64,000 bases of DNA from Wurfbainia villosa (taxonomy: Eukaryota; Streptophyta; Magnoliopsida; Zingiberales; Zingiberaceae), in NCBI GenBank assembly GCA_025175895.1, contig CM046000.1, positions 94,658,753-94,722,752 of the forward strand, given 5' to 3'. Position numbers and translations under genes: made by a program. The notes beneath the pieces are model-generated. The model was not told where the DNA came from, ran no database searches, and saw only the letters and a list, made by a program, of their open reading frames with translations. Positions 54,572 through 64,000 of the stretch are shown here, in pieces. Positions within the stretch are counted from its first letter, which is position 1. Every line of letters begins with the position of its first letter.

Positions 54572-55612
54572 TTTTGAAAAACCTAAGAATCACATAGATC
54601 AAAACATTATATTTTAAAAAATTATTGATTCCTCAAACAATAAAATTTTAAAATCAACCAACACCTCAAAATACCGAGAATATTGTATACCACGATCGTG
54701 TGGACGTATACGAATTCTACATTTGTAAGAGGAGGTTTTACCCATTAATTTTACTATCTTGTCAACCTAACTTTTTGACAAATAAAATTAATAGTTGGTT
54801 CCTCTTCGACCCTACAAATAAAAGCAGTGACTCCGATGGGGAGGATACTCCTATTTGCATCTAAGTGTTCACCATTACTCGGTACCAAGGCAATTATCTC
54901 AGGTTATGTGCCTTCCGATGGAGAAATACACACGCTCCTAAATAATTTTCTATAACCATATTCGACCTTGTGATCCGCAAAACGTACTCATCCGATGGGG
55001 AGGAAGGCACTCAGAGCCGACATGTAAGTTTGTTTGCATCACATGTCAAATCGTAATAGAGGCCATGGGAATTTATAAAAATATCCCTCTCCCACTTAGT
55101 AATTTAAAATTGAGAAATTTTCCTAGCACACGACATGCATATCAAACAAGAAGCAATAAATATGAAAAAAAAAATATTTTCCAACTATTATGACTTTTGT
55201 TCTCCAATATGCCTCCCGTCGTATCGCCATCTCGTCCACTCCTCCCTACGCCATGTACAAGCCATCCAGAGATCCGAGCCGAGAATAATTATTTTAATTT
55301 ACATCCATCGATTCTATACTCCACGAAGGAGTGTACATGAAATCTAGATTGAAAGTAAACTAAAATAAAAAGAGTGGCTAAACAATGCCGTACTTAATTA
55401 TAAAAATTAAATACTAGTCTCGTCAATCCCGAGGATTCAAATAATATTACACACATGCAATCACATACACACACATATGGCCATAATAGTTGGATTGTAT
55501 GCCTGCAACCAAAAAGTTAGCCTACGCACATCCTAATATCATCCGACACATACAATATATGATAAGTGCATAAAATTAACTGAATCCTAAACACACAAAA
55601 CCAGAAACCGTG
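54572..55612 (-). other. Leader of the 1.8-kb-LTR copia element
   Basis: About 1.04 kb between gag and the PBS, without coding. Phrases such as TCCGATGG and GGGGAGG recur irregularly at 54830-55010 (GATGGGGAGGA twice). Nothing further recognised. Confidence 0.5.
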
Positions 55613-55650
55613 GCTCTGATACCACTTGAAGGGACGAAGCTCTGATACCA
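55613..55650 (-). other. Duplicated primer-binding site
   Basis: Two copies of minus-strand TGGTATCAGAGC, at 55639-55650 (next to the LTR) and 55613-55624, 26 bases apart, each followed by AGTTC-like LTR-end bases on its high side (CTTGAAGG). The only other copy of this junction (49144-49155) has a single site. Confidence 0.75.
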
Positions 55651-55652
55651 CT

Positions 55653-57457
55653 TGAAGGTGGAAACTTCACTTCCCACTTCAACTCGATCTCTTGTTCATG
55701 GCGATCCCATCTACGTCCCCGGATTAAAAAAAAAATCCTTGATAAAGAGGGATTACCCAAGCAACCGTTCCATCATCGTTCTATTCCATTAGAGTGGTCA
55801 CTTGAACAAACTTGTTGTTCAAGCAACCTACCTCTATTCTTCGATTAGCCGCGGAATAGATGATGTATGAATCGTCGGTTTTTGTGTTTGTATTCGGGGT
55901 CCAAGTAAATTAGCCACATACAAAATATACAACATGTATAGAATAAGAAAAGATTCATAAACAAGAATTATACCTCTTGTTATACCTCTTGATCTTCTAT
56001 TGTCTGTCCTTTCTCCTTTTGGACGTCGTGTGGGCGATGATCTTTCAAAAGTCGAAGCCTCATAGATCACAATCTTCCTTTCCTTGCTTGATCCGAACAA
56101 AAGGAAGAATGAAACAAAACTCCTTCACCTATCTAGAACCGACCACCAAGCTCCAAGCTTGATGTTGCCGCTGGCCAAGGAGTGGATGAAGGGCGCCGAC
56201 CAACCTTGAATGAAGGGTTGCCGCCGGCCAAAGGAGAGGAAGAGAAGGGTGCTCCGGCCAAGAGAGGAAGAAGAGAGGCTAACCCTAACCTTCTTGCCGT
56301 CGGCCCTAGCAATTGGAGAATAGGTGCCGCCCAACCAATTAGGGTTCTAAACCCTAATGTCTTGCCGCCCAAAACCTTAATTTCTCAAGATGTCTCCCAC
56401 ACCCAAGCCTTGGCCATCCTTTTATAGAGTTAGGCTTAAGCCTCCTTTTAATCTCAACCGTCGGATCTAGAGATTTAATCTCCAATGTCGGATCTAGAGA
56501 TTTAATCTCTACCGTTGGATTTAGAGTTCCATTTTTCACCATCGGATCTAGGCTTCATGAGGTTTTTAATAGGCTACAATAGGGACCATGAGGAGGAGTT
56601 GGATCTTGGCCACCCAATGGATCAAGCCCACATAAAGTCCGATCTATTAATGATAATCCATTCCACTAGAGGATTAACATTGATCTACCTCACCAACCCC
56701 TATAATTAAATATGGGCTCCATATATTAATTGTACAAATATCTCCCCGTATTTAAGATCTCGAATGTCCATCAATTAATTAATTTACTGACAATTAATTA
56801 ATCAACATCTAACTCCATGAGTAGTACCACTCAACCTTATCATCATGCCGGACCAAGTCCACCTCTAGAGTTTACATGATGAACCTTATGAGCTCCTCAA
56901 GGGGACATCATCATCTTAATATATAGGACACGGTTTCCTCCTATAATCAACGACACACCATATAAATGATATCATTTCCCAACTTACCGAGCCTATCGAT
57001 TTTATCTATAAATCTCGCACATTGGTAAATCAAAGAAATAAATACTAAGTATATATGCCCGTTATTATATCGGGATTAAGAGCATGTACACCATAATATC
57101 CGAGGTCCAATTCAATTATGTAGTCAGCAATAAATCAAATCATCTCTAAGTCGATCCTGCTCAATACACACAAAGTGTACTAGTGTAATTCTATTGTCAA
57201 GACAAACCAATACCAAATCCCACTACAACCATACCAATGGTTTTTCCATAACCATTTCGGTTGTAAGCCTTTACTTATACTTTACAAGGAACTGATAACA
57301 TGATCTCCTGTGTGACACTACACACCATGTTATCTATAATTTAATGTATCAGACTAATATGCATAATCATAAATATGAAAACAATGATCATATGATTCTT
57401 ATTTCAAAAATAAAGATGTTCATACAAAAGATAAACTTTTCAGTATACATCCCAACA
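55653..57457 (-). repeat. Upper (5') LTR of the 1.8-kb family element
   Basis: 1805 bp, close to 49158-50950. Likely TATA at 56419-56426 (minus), with four TCGGATCTAGAG-type units upstream (56455-56555). It ends ATCCCAACA, followed by GATTA. Confidence 0.84.
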
Positions 57458-57998
57458 GATTAATCCCATTAAGGGTTGTGCATCCAACGACTGAGAATTC
57501 TCTGACTTTAAATGGATGGATCTGATCCATCTGAATAGATAATCACGATCGGCCAAATCTGGATGAAAGGTTAAGATGTCTAGATCTAAATGTTCGAATC
57601 GAATCTTTCCAAATCTGGATAAATGGATCAGAATCAAGCTGCTTGTATCGAATGGTCCATATCGCTCAGATCTTATCTCTTGATTGAATTGCCCTCGATC
57701 TTGATGAACGATCTAGATTGATCCAGCTTAAAATATCCTTCTAGCCCTAGATAAGTCATATTTGATATAACTTGAGTCTAGTCTAGTGGTTCATCTCGAT
57801 CTCTTACAATTAAGATGTAAAATTTCCATATAAGTCCAAAATTTAGGAGAATTTACACTAAGGTCCAAAAATTTATCCAACTCATAAAACATGCAAATAA
57901 TCAACAATTAAACACATGAGAGGATTAAAACAGTTATATTAAGGACCAAAATAATCCGACAAAATGGTAGTTATCACTTCACAGGTAAGAGGCAGCCG
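57458..57998. other. Unassigned sequence
   Basis: About 540 bases without coding or known repeat. It has several GATCTGGAT-type phrases (AAATCTGGATGAA, AAATCTGGATAAA, near 57557 and 57611). No gene seen. Confidence 0.4.
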
Positions 57999-58490
57999 AA
58001 GCATTGTATTCTACCTGATAGGAGAGAATCAACCCTAGCATGGTATTCTTCCTGATAGGAGAGAAGCGACTCAAAGCGTTGTATTCTTCCTTATAGGAGA
58101 GAAGAAGTCCAAAGCATTGTATTCTGCCTGACAGACGTGAAGCGACTGAAGTGTTGTGTTCTGCCTGACGGAAGAGAAGCGACCAAAGCATGGTATTTTG
58201 CATAATAGGAGAGAAAGTGACTCGAAGCATTGTATTCTATATGACAAAAGAGAAGCGACCCTAAGCATTGTATTTTTCCTGACAGACGATAAACGGTCAA
58301 AGCATTGTATTTAGTTTGACAGGCAAAAATGACCGAAGCATGGTATTCAACCTGATAGGCGAGAAGAGGCCGAAGCATTGTATTATGCCTGACAGGAGAG
58401 AATTGATCGAAGCGTTGTATTCTGCCTGACATGAGAGAATTGACCGAATTGTTGTATTCTGTCAAACAAGAGAGAAATGACCGAAGCGTT
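57999..58490. repeat. 37-bp minisatellite, about 13 units
   Basis: A unit built on GAAGCATTGTATTCTGCCTG followed by ACAGGAGAGAA-type bases recurs at 58001, 58038, 58077, 58114, 58151, 58188, 58227, 58265, 58302, 58338, 58375, 58412 and 58449, a spacing of 36-39. Units are diverged from each other. Confidence 0.85.
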
Positions 58491-58790
58491 GTTATGAAGC
58501 ATGGTATTTTCCTCACCTAGTTGAGGCAGTTTGTAAGTCCTCCGCCTGGCTTGAGTTCTTTCATATGAAGAGTTATGAAGCGTAGTATTTTCCTTGCCTA
58601 GCTGAGGCAGCTCATAAGTCCTCCACTTGGCTTGAGTTCTTTCATATGAAGAGTTATTATGAAGCGTAGTATTTTACTTGCCTAGCTGAGGCAGTTCGTA
58701 AGTCCTCCGCTTGACTTGAGTTCTTTCATATGAGGGGTTGTTATGTAGCGTAGTTTTTCACTTGCCCGACCAAGGCAATTCCACTTTATT
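58490..58790. repeat. 84-bp tandem repeat, about 3.5 units
   Basis: ATGAAGCGTAGTATTTT-type starts at 58493, 58575, 58659 and 58743 (spacing 82, 84, 84), each followed by CTTGCCTAGCTGAGGCAG and a CTCCGC...TTGAGTTCTTTCATATGA part. The start of the unit resembles the 37-bp repeat (GAAGCATGGTATTTT), so the arrays may be related. Confidence 0.83.
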
Positions 58791-59673
58791 ATCCTACTTG
58801 GAGGAGGCTCATGAAGGGAAGCATTTCATTATCTCTGAAGGAAGTTGTGCTCGATGCCGCAACCCGGGACTATTGGGTTTTGTATTCGACCGATGTTCAT
58901 GAAAGGAGGTGTTGCATTATTATCGGATGAGGTCAATTGTGAGCCCTCAACCCGGTCGAAATTGAAGAGGCATGTTGAGAAGAAGGTATGCAACTTTAAC
59001 TACTATTGCATTCATTTTTTATGCTTGCACACTTTAAATGCATATGTTTACGATACATATCCCTTGAGGGAGAGGAGGAGAGAAATCAAAAGGCACTCTC
59101 TATAGTGGGGTCTTCGGGCGAGGGGGCGATGACATTGCGTACTGGGACTAGTTGTGGTAGGTATAGTTGTTGTAGGGCTGCTTTGTATAGTTCATGGGTT
59201 GGCTCAAGTTCCGTTGGAAAACCATTAGCTCCTGTCGAAGAGTGTAAGCTTGAGTGGACGAGAACCTTAGGCAAACGTGGAGGGTCTCCACGAGGGCCTC
59301 CAGTTCCTTGATTTGCAATTGATCGAAGACAAGGGCTCCTAGGGAGGAGACTCTCAGTCCATAAATGACAAAATACTGGTCAATGGTAGAGGAAGATTAT
59401 TGAGTGACTCCCACAAGTAAGCCCGTCGGGGAAGAGGAAGAAGAGAGTACGTAGGAAGTGAAGTGAAGAGAAGGTGGTATTTGTAGAAATGGTAGTCACA
59501 AACTGTTAAAGAGGAAGGTGCTTGGGATATCGACTCAGCAGGGTGGAGTAAAAGAAGAGAAAGACAAAGGGATAAGGGACACCCATCAACTCCCATACAT
59601 TTAAGAGTGTTTTAAAGGCAATAGGCAGGATCAAGACGTTCTGAAAAAGAAGATATGAAAGAGTACAAAGACA
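58791..59673. other. Unassigned sequence
   Basis: About 880 bases. Several short open frames on both strands show no domain. Near 59040-59110 a GA-rich patch (GAGGGAGAGGAGGAGAG) occurs. I see no gene I can support. Confidence 0.4.
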
Positions 59674-59717
59674 ACACACACACACACACACACACACATA
59701 CATATACATATATATAA
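59674..59717. repeat. CA/TA microsatellite
   Basis: About 13 CA repeats (59674-59699) continuing into CATATA and TATATA to 59717. Confidence 0.9.
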
Positions 59718-59841
59718 TTTTTTTCCCTCGGAAAAGACAAAATATCACTGTCCAATCCATAAGGAATGTGCGCCCTAAGGAGACAAAATAAAAAACAAAA
59801 CAAAAACACCCAAACTTAGGTGAAAAACTAGTTGTGAACCA

Positions 59842-60318
59842 TCAAGAAGAGGAGGGTTGTGTGGACGACGGATGGGACCCTTCGATTTCCATCCGGACAA
59901 CCTCAATCTTAGTCGTCTGAGCGCATAATGTAGTGATGATTGCTATCAAGACCCGCTCCTGTTGGCTTATCTCTTCCAACTGTCGAAGAGCTTCCGCTTG
60001 TTGACGATTCAAGTCCTCCAAGTGATGGGTAGCCACTGCCCTTTGAATAACCAACTCCTCAAGTCGAACAGAGTCTATCTAGTGTCTGATGCTCCTTGCT
60101 AAGGCCTCACCGAAGAGTGTGGTAGAGAAGTGAAGAGGCATCGCATTGGAGGGACCCCTTCCTAGAGGACTTGGGAGAGCCTGAAAACAACTCAGTGGGT
60201 TTTTGTCGACAAAAGGAATGCACAAAGACATTGGGGATACAAAGGCAATGATGTAAAATGGTGAGTTACTTATAGGGAAAGTTGCCTCATCGTAGACTCC
60301 AAGGGACACCCATACCAA
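59842..60318 (-). pseudogene. Unidentified coiled-coil reading frame, interrupted
   Basis: Two minus-strand open stretches in one phase (60318-60079, then 60054-59842) separated by a TAG near 60079. The second part is rich in Gln, Glu and Leu with heptad-like spacing (LEDLNRQQAEALRQLEEIS), so a coiled coil is likely. The first part contains SPLGRGPSNAMPLHFSTTLFG, with no domain I recognise. It may be the N-terminal part of a gypsy gag or of another element ORF. The surroundings (repeats, LTR fragments) favour an element origin over a host gene. Confidence 0.35.
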
Positions 60319-60542
60319 AAATGGGGGTTCCCCTTGGATCTAGCGGTGAGGCAAGCGGAGCCACACAAGGGGGCAGACGAACAGTGGGGTGAGAAGGATT
60401 AAAGGGCTTAGGGGGCCTAACCCTTGAAGAAGGTCCAGATGTATAAGGAAGGAAAAAAGGAGGCATTTGTACTTAGTAGCGAAAAGCAATGAAAGAGAAT
60501 TTCTCCTCATCCACTTTATTTACGATGCGAAGGAGCAGGGTG

Positions 60543-60966
60543 TCGTCCTACGTGGAAAGCAAAGAAAAGACAGTATACTTTTAGTGGAAGAAAATTGTGA
60601 TAGGAGGGAAAGACAATGGACTATTATTAAAATAATCTTTCAGGGTTGTACAATTTTTTAGTTACAAAAATCATAGGAAAGGGTGGGGTTCAGCTAAGTA
60701 GGCACCCTAGTTTTAAGAGAAGATTTCACCAATACACCGCTCCTTCCGAGTGTTGGGAAGAAGCCCCACTAGAAATGGGTGGCTCGGGTAGAAGATGCAT
60801 TGACCCAAATATCACCCTTGTAACTGATAAACCAGGGAGCCCGAACCGTTCTTGTGCCACTCCGGGCGAGGGACCCGAGATCCCGCTTATCCATCCACCT
60901 TAGCCAGGTCGATTTGTTTTCACTGCCTGCCGAGTCGAGGGAGACAAGGACCCCCTTGACGAAACG
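60543..60966. repeat. Direct repeat, left copy
   Basis: Matches 63577-64000 with about half a dozen substitutions; the match may continue past the window edge. Start-to-start distance is 3034 bases. It includes a short open frame (60646-60903, plus) also open in the other copy (63680-63937), with no domain recognised and no start context to trust. Confidence 0.85.
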
Positions 60967-61688
60967 ACCATCTTTCCCTCCATTAGTTAAGGCTCAAACT
61001 GCGAACATCAACCAATCAAAATGCTGGTACACCCGTTCTGAAGAATGTGATACTTTAGAGTTACATTTCATCTCGTCATCCATCTTTAGTACCGAAAGAA
61101 AATTTAGGGCAGCACCTTCTCATGACATCGGAAAGAAGCAAAGAGATGATCAAGAAGAACATCCTTAGTTAAAAAGTGTAGGGAGGAAAAAGAAAGAAGG
61201 AGAGGAGTTCCCCACCCCATAAGTTGAGGGAGCGCTCCATTTTCCCCCTTCTTATAGTTAGTTGGGGGCCTAACAGGGTAGGTAGAATAATTAATGACAA
61301 GAGAAAATGGTCATAACGCTTGAGACATTATGACGAGGATGGTGGGGATAGTACTAGGAAGAGTTAAGAGGGATAGAGACTTTACCACAATTAGGGAGAA
61401 GCAAAAAAGATCGCAGAGAGAGGGGACTTCATCGTTTTCCTCTCCTAGAGATTTAGCTATAAAGGAAAAATGCGGGACTAGTAAAACTCGTAGACATCTG
61501 AGAAAACTAGATCCCAGTTGCAGGAGGACATTACCACATAAGAAGCATATGTCCAAAATTTCTTGTTCAAAAGTAAGAGGGAACAGATGTGCCCTGACAC
61601 CAATCTAATTAATAAACACAAAAATACTTCCTAAGATCACAATTGATCATCACCCGCTGGAGAGTTGGACCCTTTCCCCAATCTCTTA
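60967..61688. other. Unassigned sequence
   Basis: About 720 bases with no recognisable coding or element ends. AG-rich phrases (AGGGAGGAAAAAGAAAGAAG, 61180) occur. It ends at an LTR fragment. Confidence 0.4.
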
Positions 61689-62570
61689 TGTTAGGAACGT
61701 TGGCATCGCTAGAGGGGGTGAATAGCGATTTCACTTCGTCTCTTTGAATTTGTTCGATCATGTTATTCTACAAATCTTGTTAGTGCAGTGGAAACAAATA
61801 GCAATAACAAAATATGACAAACACTTACAATACACAAGATGTAACATGGTTCGGAACCAAGGCTTCCTACTCCACGTGTCGAGCTCAAGGGAGCTCTCTA
61901 GTGATGCACACCACCATTAATAAACCTCTCCTTCTTGGAAATCACTCCAGAGGTGGAAAAATCCCTTCCAAGTGATTACAATAGTACTACAAGAAATACA
62001 ACAAGTATACTAAGCAATAAGCAAATTCAAGTAAAGAAAACATTACACAAAGAATGTTTAATTGCTTGCTTGTTACTAGCTTTGGATTGCTCTTGAAGGT
62101 TTGGAATGCATCATCACTTCCCCTTCAAAATCACCCCAAAAACTGATACAAAATCTTCCATCTCGAATTTCTTTTATAACTTGCATCGAGCTGATTTCGC
62201 GCCTAATAGTCAACTGTTCTCCCATCCGTTGTATCACAATGGCTCCATGCACACTGGAACCTGCCCAACAGATACCCTAGCAGTTGACTGTTGCCCCATA
62301 GTCAATCGCGCTTTACTACCAAAGCTTCGTGCTCGCGGTTCACTTAAATCCGATTGTTAAAACCATAGCAATGATCGATCAAGGATAGTCGATCCGATGC
62401 TTCATCCAAGCAATCGAAGCTTAGTCGACTACTTGACTAGTGGACTAGTGATAATCCCAGTCGACTTATCCAAGTTTACTAGGCTTCCAACTGTCAAACA
62501 CTCGCTAATCGATTGGTCCATAACCCCAGTCGACTAATAACCCTCAAACATGAGGTTTAACTCAAGTATA
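61689..62570 (-). repeat. Sirevirus-type LTR fragment, minus orientation
   Basis: Starts TGTTAGGAACG on the plus strand and has a GCTAGAGGGGGTGAATAGC block (about 61708), the GTAACATGGTTC block (about 61842), a minus-strand TATAAAA (62172-62178) and degenerate palindromes (CAGTCGACTT, CAGTCGACTA) near 62460-62540. It resembles the PBS-side 900 bases of 39834-41144 but is cut at 62570, where another LTR begins. No PBS abuts its low end. Confidence 0.72.
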
Positions 62571-63576
62571 TGTTGGTACAGTAGGCACCAGATAATCGAA
62601 CCTAAGTTTTGATTATGGAAAAGACCCAAAGCTAAGGTCATATATTTGTATAACGAGCTGAATCATGTTTGCAAGAATGGTTAAGCTGAACTGAAGGTCG
62701 GCAACACTTGGAGAATCTTGAGTTGGGAAATCATGGTAGTCGAGCAACACTGGGAGAACTTCGAAAAGAGAAGAAGAACCCAGGTGGAGACCTGAAGCAA
62801 AGATGTAAGTAGCAAAAGGACCTAAGGTAAGCTTTTGTGTGAGTGAATGTAAGGCTGGGTCCTCTGTACGGGGACATCCTTAGGCGGCGGTCCGACTAAG
62901 ACTTCCCGTGGAAGGTCTAGGTCAAGATCGGACAGTAAGTGGTCATCGAATTCACCTGTATTATTTTCATTTCGAGCTAACTTGTTATTGCAACTGGATA
63001 CCCTAGCCACCAGTCGACTGTGGCTATTAACAGTCAATTGCTGTTGGCATCAGTCGATTGCCAGTCAAATTGCCCACCTCGAGGAGAGTCAAGATAAGCT
63101 CCACTTATCTTGGGGAGATGAGGTTGTTTGACCATGAGCTAGAACTGAACATTGGGGAGCTTCCAAGGCTATAAAAGAAGGAGATTTTCACCCCTTTATG
63201 TCATCAAAAAGTTCTTACAAAGTGATCCCACAATGCCGCTTCTTTACAACAACTCTATAATGCCGAAGCACTGTCGAAAGGCAGACAACACGACCTCAAG
63301 CTCAAGATTTATTCATCGTAGGTATAAGTGATTAACATTTTCATTTCTATTCAGTGTATTACATTTATTTTTATTGAGATTTTTATCATAACGAGGAGAG
63401 GGGGTATTGTCCCTCTACCTCGATCTTTTCATTTTGTAATCGTCATCTCCTACCTCCAATGAGGAGGAGACTAGTTTAGTGAATTGCCTTCCATACGCAA
63501 TCGAGGATCGCAAGGGCCTTGGATTAGCAGCCATTAAGTTGTGAACAAAGTAAAACCAACTTGTCTCATTTACTTT
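62571..63576 (+). repeat. Truncated Sirevirus-type LTR, plus orientation
   Basis: Starts TGTTGGTACAGTAGGCACC, as in the LTR at 42180, and follows it with many substitutions. It has one exact palindrome (63011-63020) and TATAAAAG (63170-63177). It stops near 63576, roughly 100 bases short of the LTR end, where the right copy of the direct repeat begins. Confidence 0.74.
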
Positions 63577-64000
63577 TCGTCCTACGTAGAAAGCAAAGAA
63601 AAGACAGTATACTTTTAGTGGAAGAAAATTGTGATAGGAGGGAAAGACAATGGACTATTATTAAAATAATCTTTCAGGGTTGTACAATTTTTTAGTTACA
63701 AAAATCATAGGAAAGGGTGGGGTTCAGCTAAGTAGGCTCCCTAGTTTTAAGAGAAGATTTCACCAATACACCGCTCCTTCCGAGTGTTGGGAAGAAGCCC
63801 CACTAGAAATGGGTGGCTCGGGTAGAAGATGCATTGACCCAAATATCACCCTTGCAACTGATAAACCAGGGAGCACGAACCGTTCTTGTGCCACTCCGGG
63901 CGAGGGACCCGAGATCCCGCTTATCCATCCACCTTAGCTAGGTCGATTTGTTTTCACTGCCTGCCGAGTCGAGGGAGACAAGGACCCCCTTGACGAAACA
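63577..64000. repeat. Direct repeat, right copy (runs off the window)
   Basis: Second copy of 60543-60966, joined directly to the truncated LTR. Confidence 0.85.

Larger units (their letters stand above)
49158..57457 (-). mobile_element. Decayed copia element with 1.8-kb LTRs, minus strand
   Basis: LTRs 49158-50950 and 55653-57457, PBS at 55639-55650, PPT-like sequence after 50950, and remnants of gag, protease, integrase, RT and RNase H read on the minus strand in the standard copia order. Flanks do not match (the low side is a PBS, the high side is GATTA), so no duplication is seen. This fits recombination or an originally longer tandem form. The LTR family is that of the solo LTR 20504-31405. 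Confidence 0.82.

Noticed and set aside
57979..58516. Minus-strand frames of 65-141 codons over the minisatellite
   Set aside because: Three overlapping frames are open because the 37-bp unit lacks stops on that strand; repeat-driven.
60646..60903. 85-codon frame present in both copies of the direct repeat
   Set aside because: Kept only because the DNA is duplicated; no domain, no start context and no codon pattern I can defend.

Overview
This window is repetitive plant nuclear DNA. I see no intact host gene, rRNA, tRNA or CRISPR array. The coding sequence I can identify is LTR-retrotransposon gag or pol. The primer-binding sites match the 3' end of plant initiator-Met tRNA (TGGTATCAGAGC), and the gag and pol types are Sirevirus (SIRE/Maximus) and other Ty1/copia lineages plus one Athila/Tat-like Ty3/gypsy gag. 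A large-genome monocot (possibly Zingiberales) is my guess; the sequence does not prove it.

Layout, with target-site duplications (TSDs) where I can read them. Positions 1-16718 are a minus-strand Sirevirus (its 3' LTR lies off the left edge). Its reverse transcriptase (RT) is split by 2357-12096, a gag-only element in the tandem form LTR-internal-LTR-internal-LTR with TSD ATAAT and two open 570/571-codon gag genes. The Sirevirus itself sits in the 3' LTR of a second gag-only element (16719-32642). That element's 5' LTR is split by a 1.8-kb solo LTR (20504-31405, TSD GAATA), which is split in turn by a plus-strand copia element (21385-30527, TSD ATAGA/ATAGG).

After about 100 bases of other DNA comes a gypsy element (32745-48564) whose recognisable coding is gag only. 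It is interrupted by two further gag-only Sirevirus derivatives: 34855-41144 (minus, TSD GGACT) and 42180-47308 (plus, TSD AAATT). Next are a GC-rich segment of unknown origin (48565-49157), a decayed minus-strand copia element (49158-57457), a 37-bp minisatellite, an 84-bp tandem repeat, a CA/TA microsatellite, an unassigned region, two LTR fragments and a direct repeat of at least 424 bp that runs off the right edge.

How the parts relate: the Sirevirus encodes gag and pol, while four Sirevirus-like elements and the gypsy element keep gag and the cis signals (LTRs, PBS, PPT) and lack recognisable pol. The Sirevirus-like elements share a 20-base LTR-terminal block, a second LTR block and clusters of the palindrome CAGTCGACTG just upstream of the LTR TATA box, which suggests cross-mobilisation by an autonomous relative. 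In several LTR copies the palindrome cluster is replaced by scrambled GATCG-rich sequence although the flanks are nearly identical. That is either rapid U3 evolution or an assembly fault, and it is the observation most worth checking.
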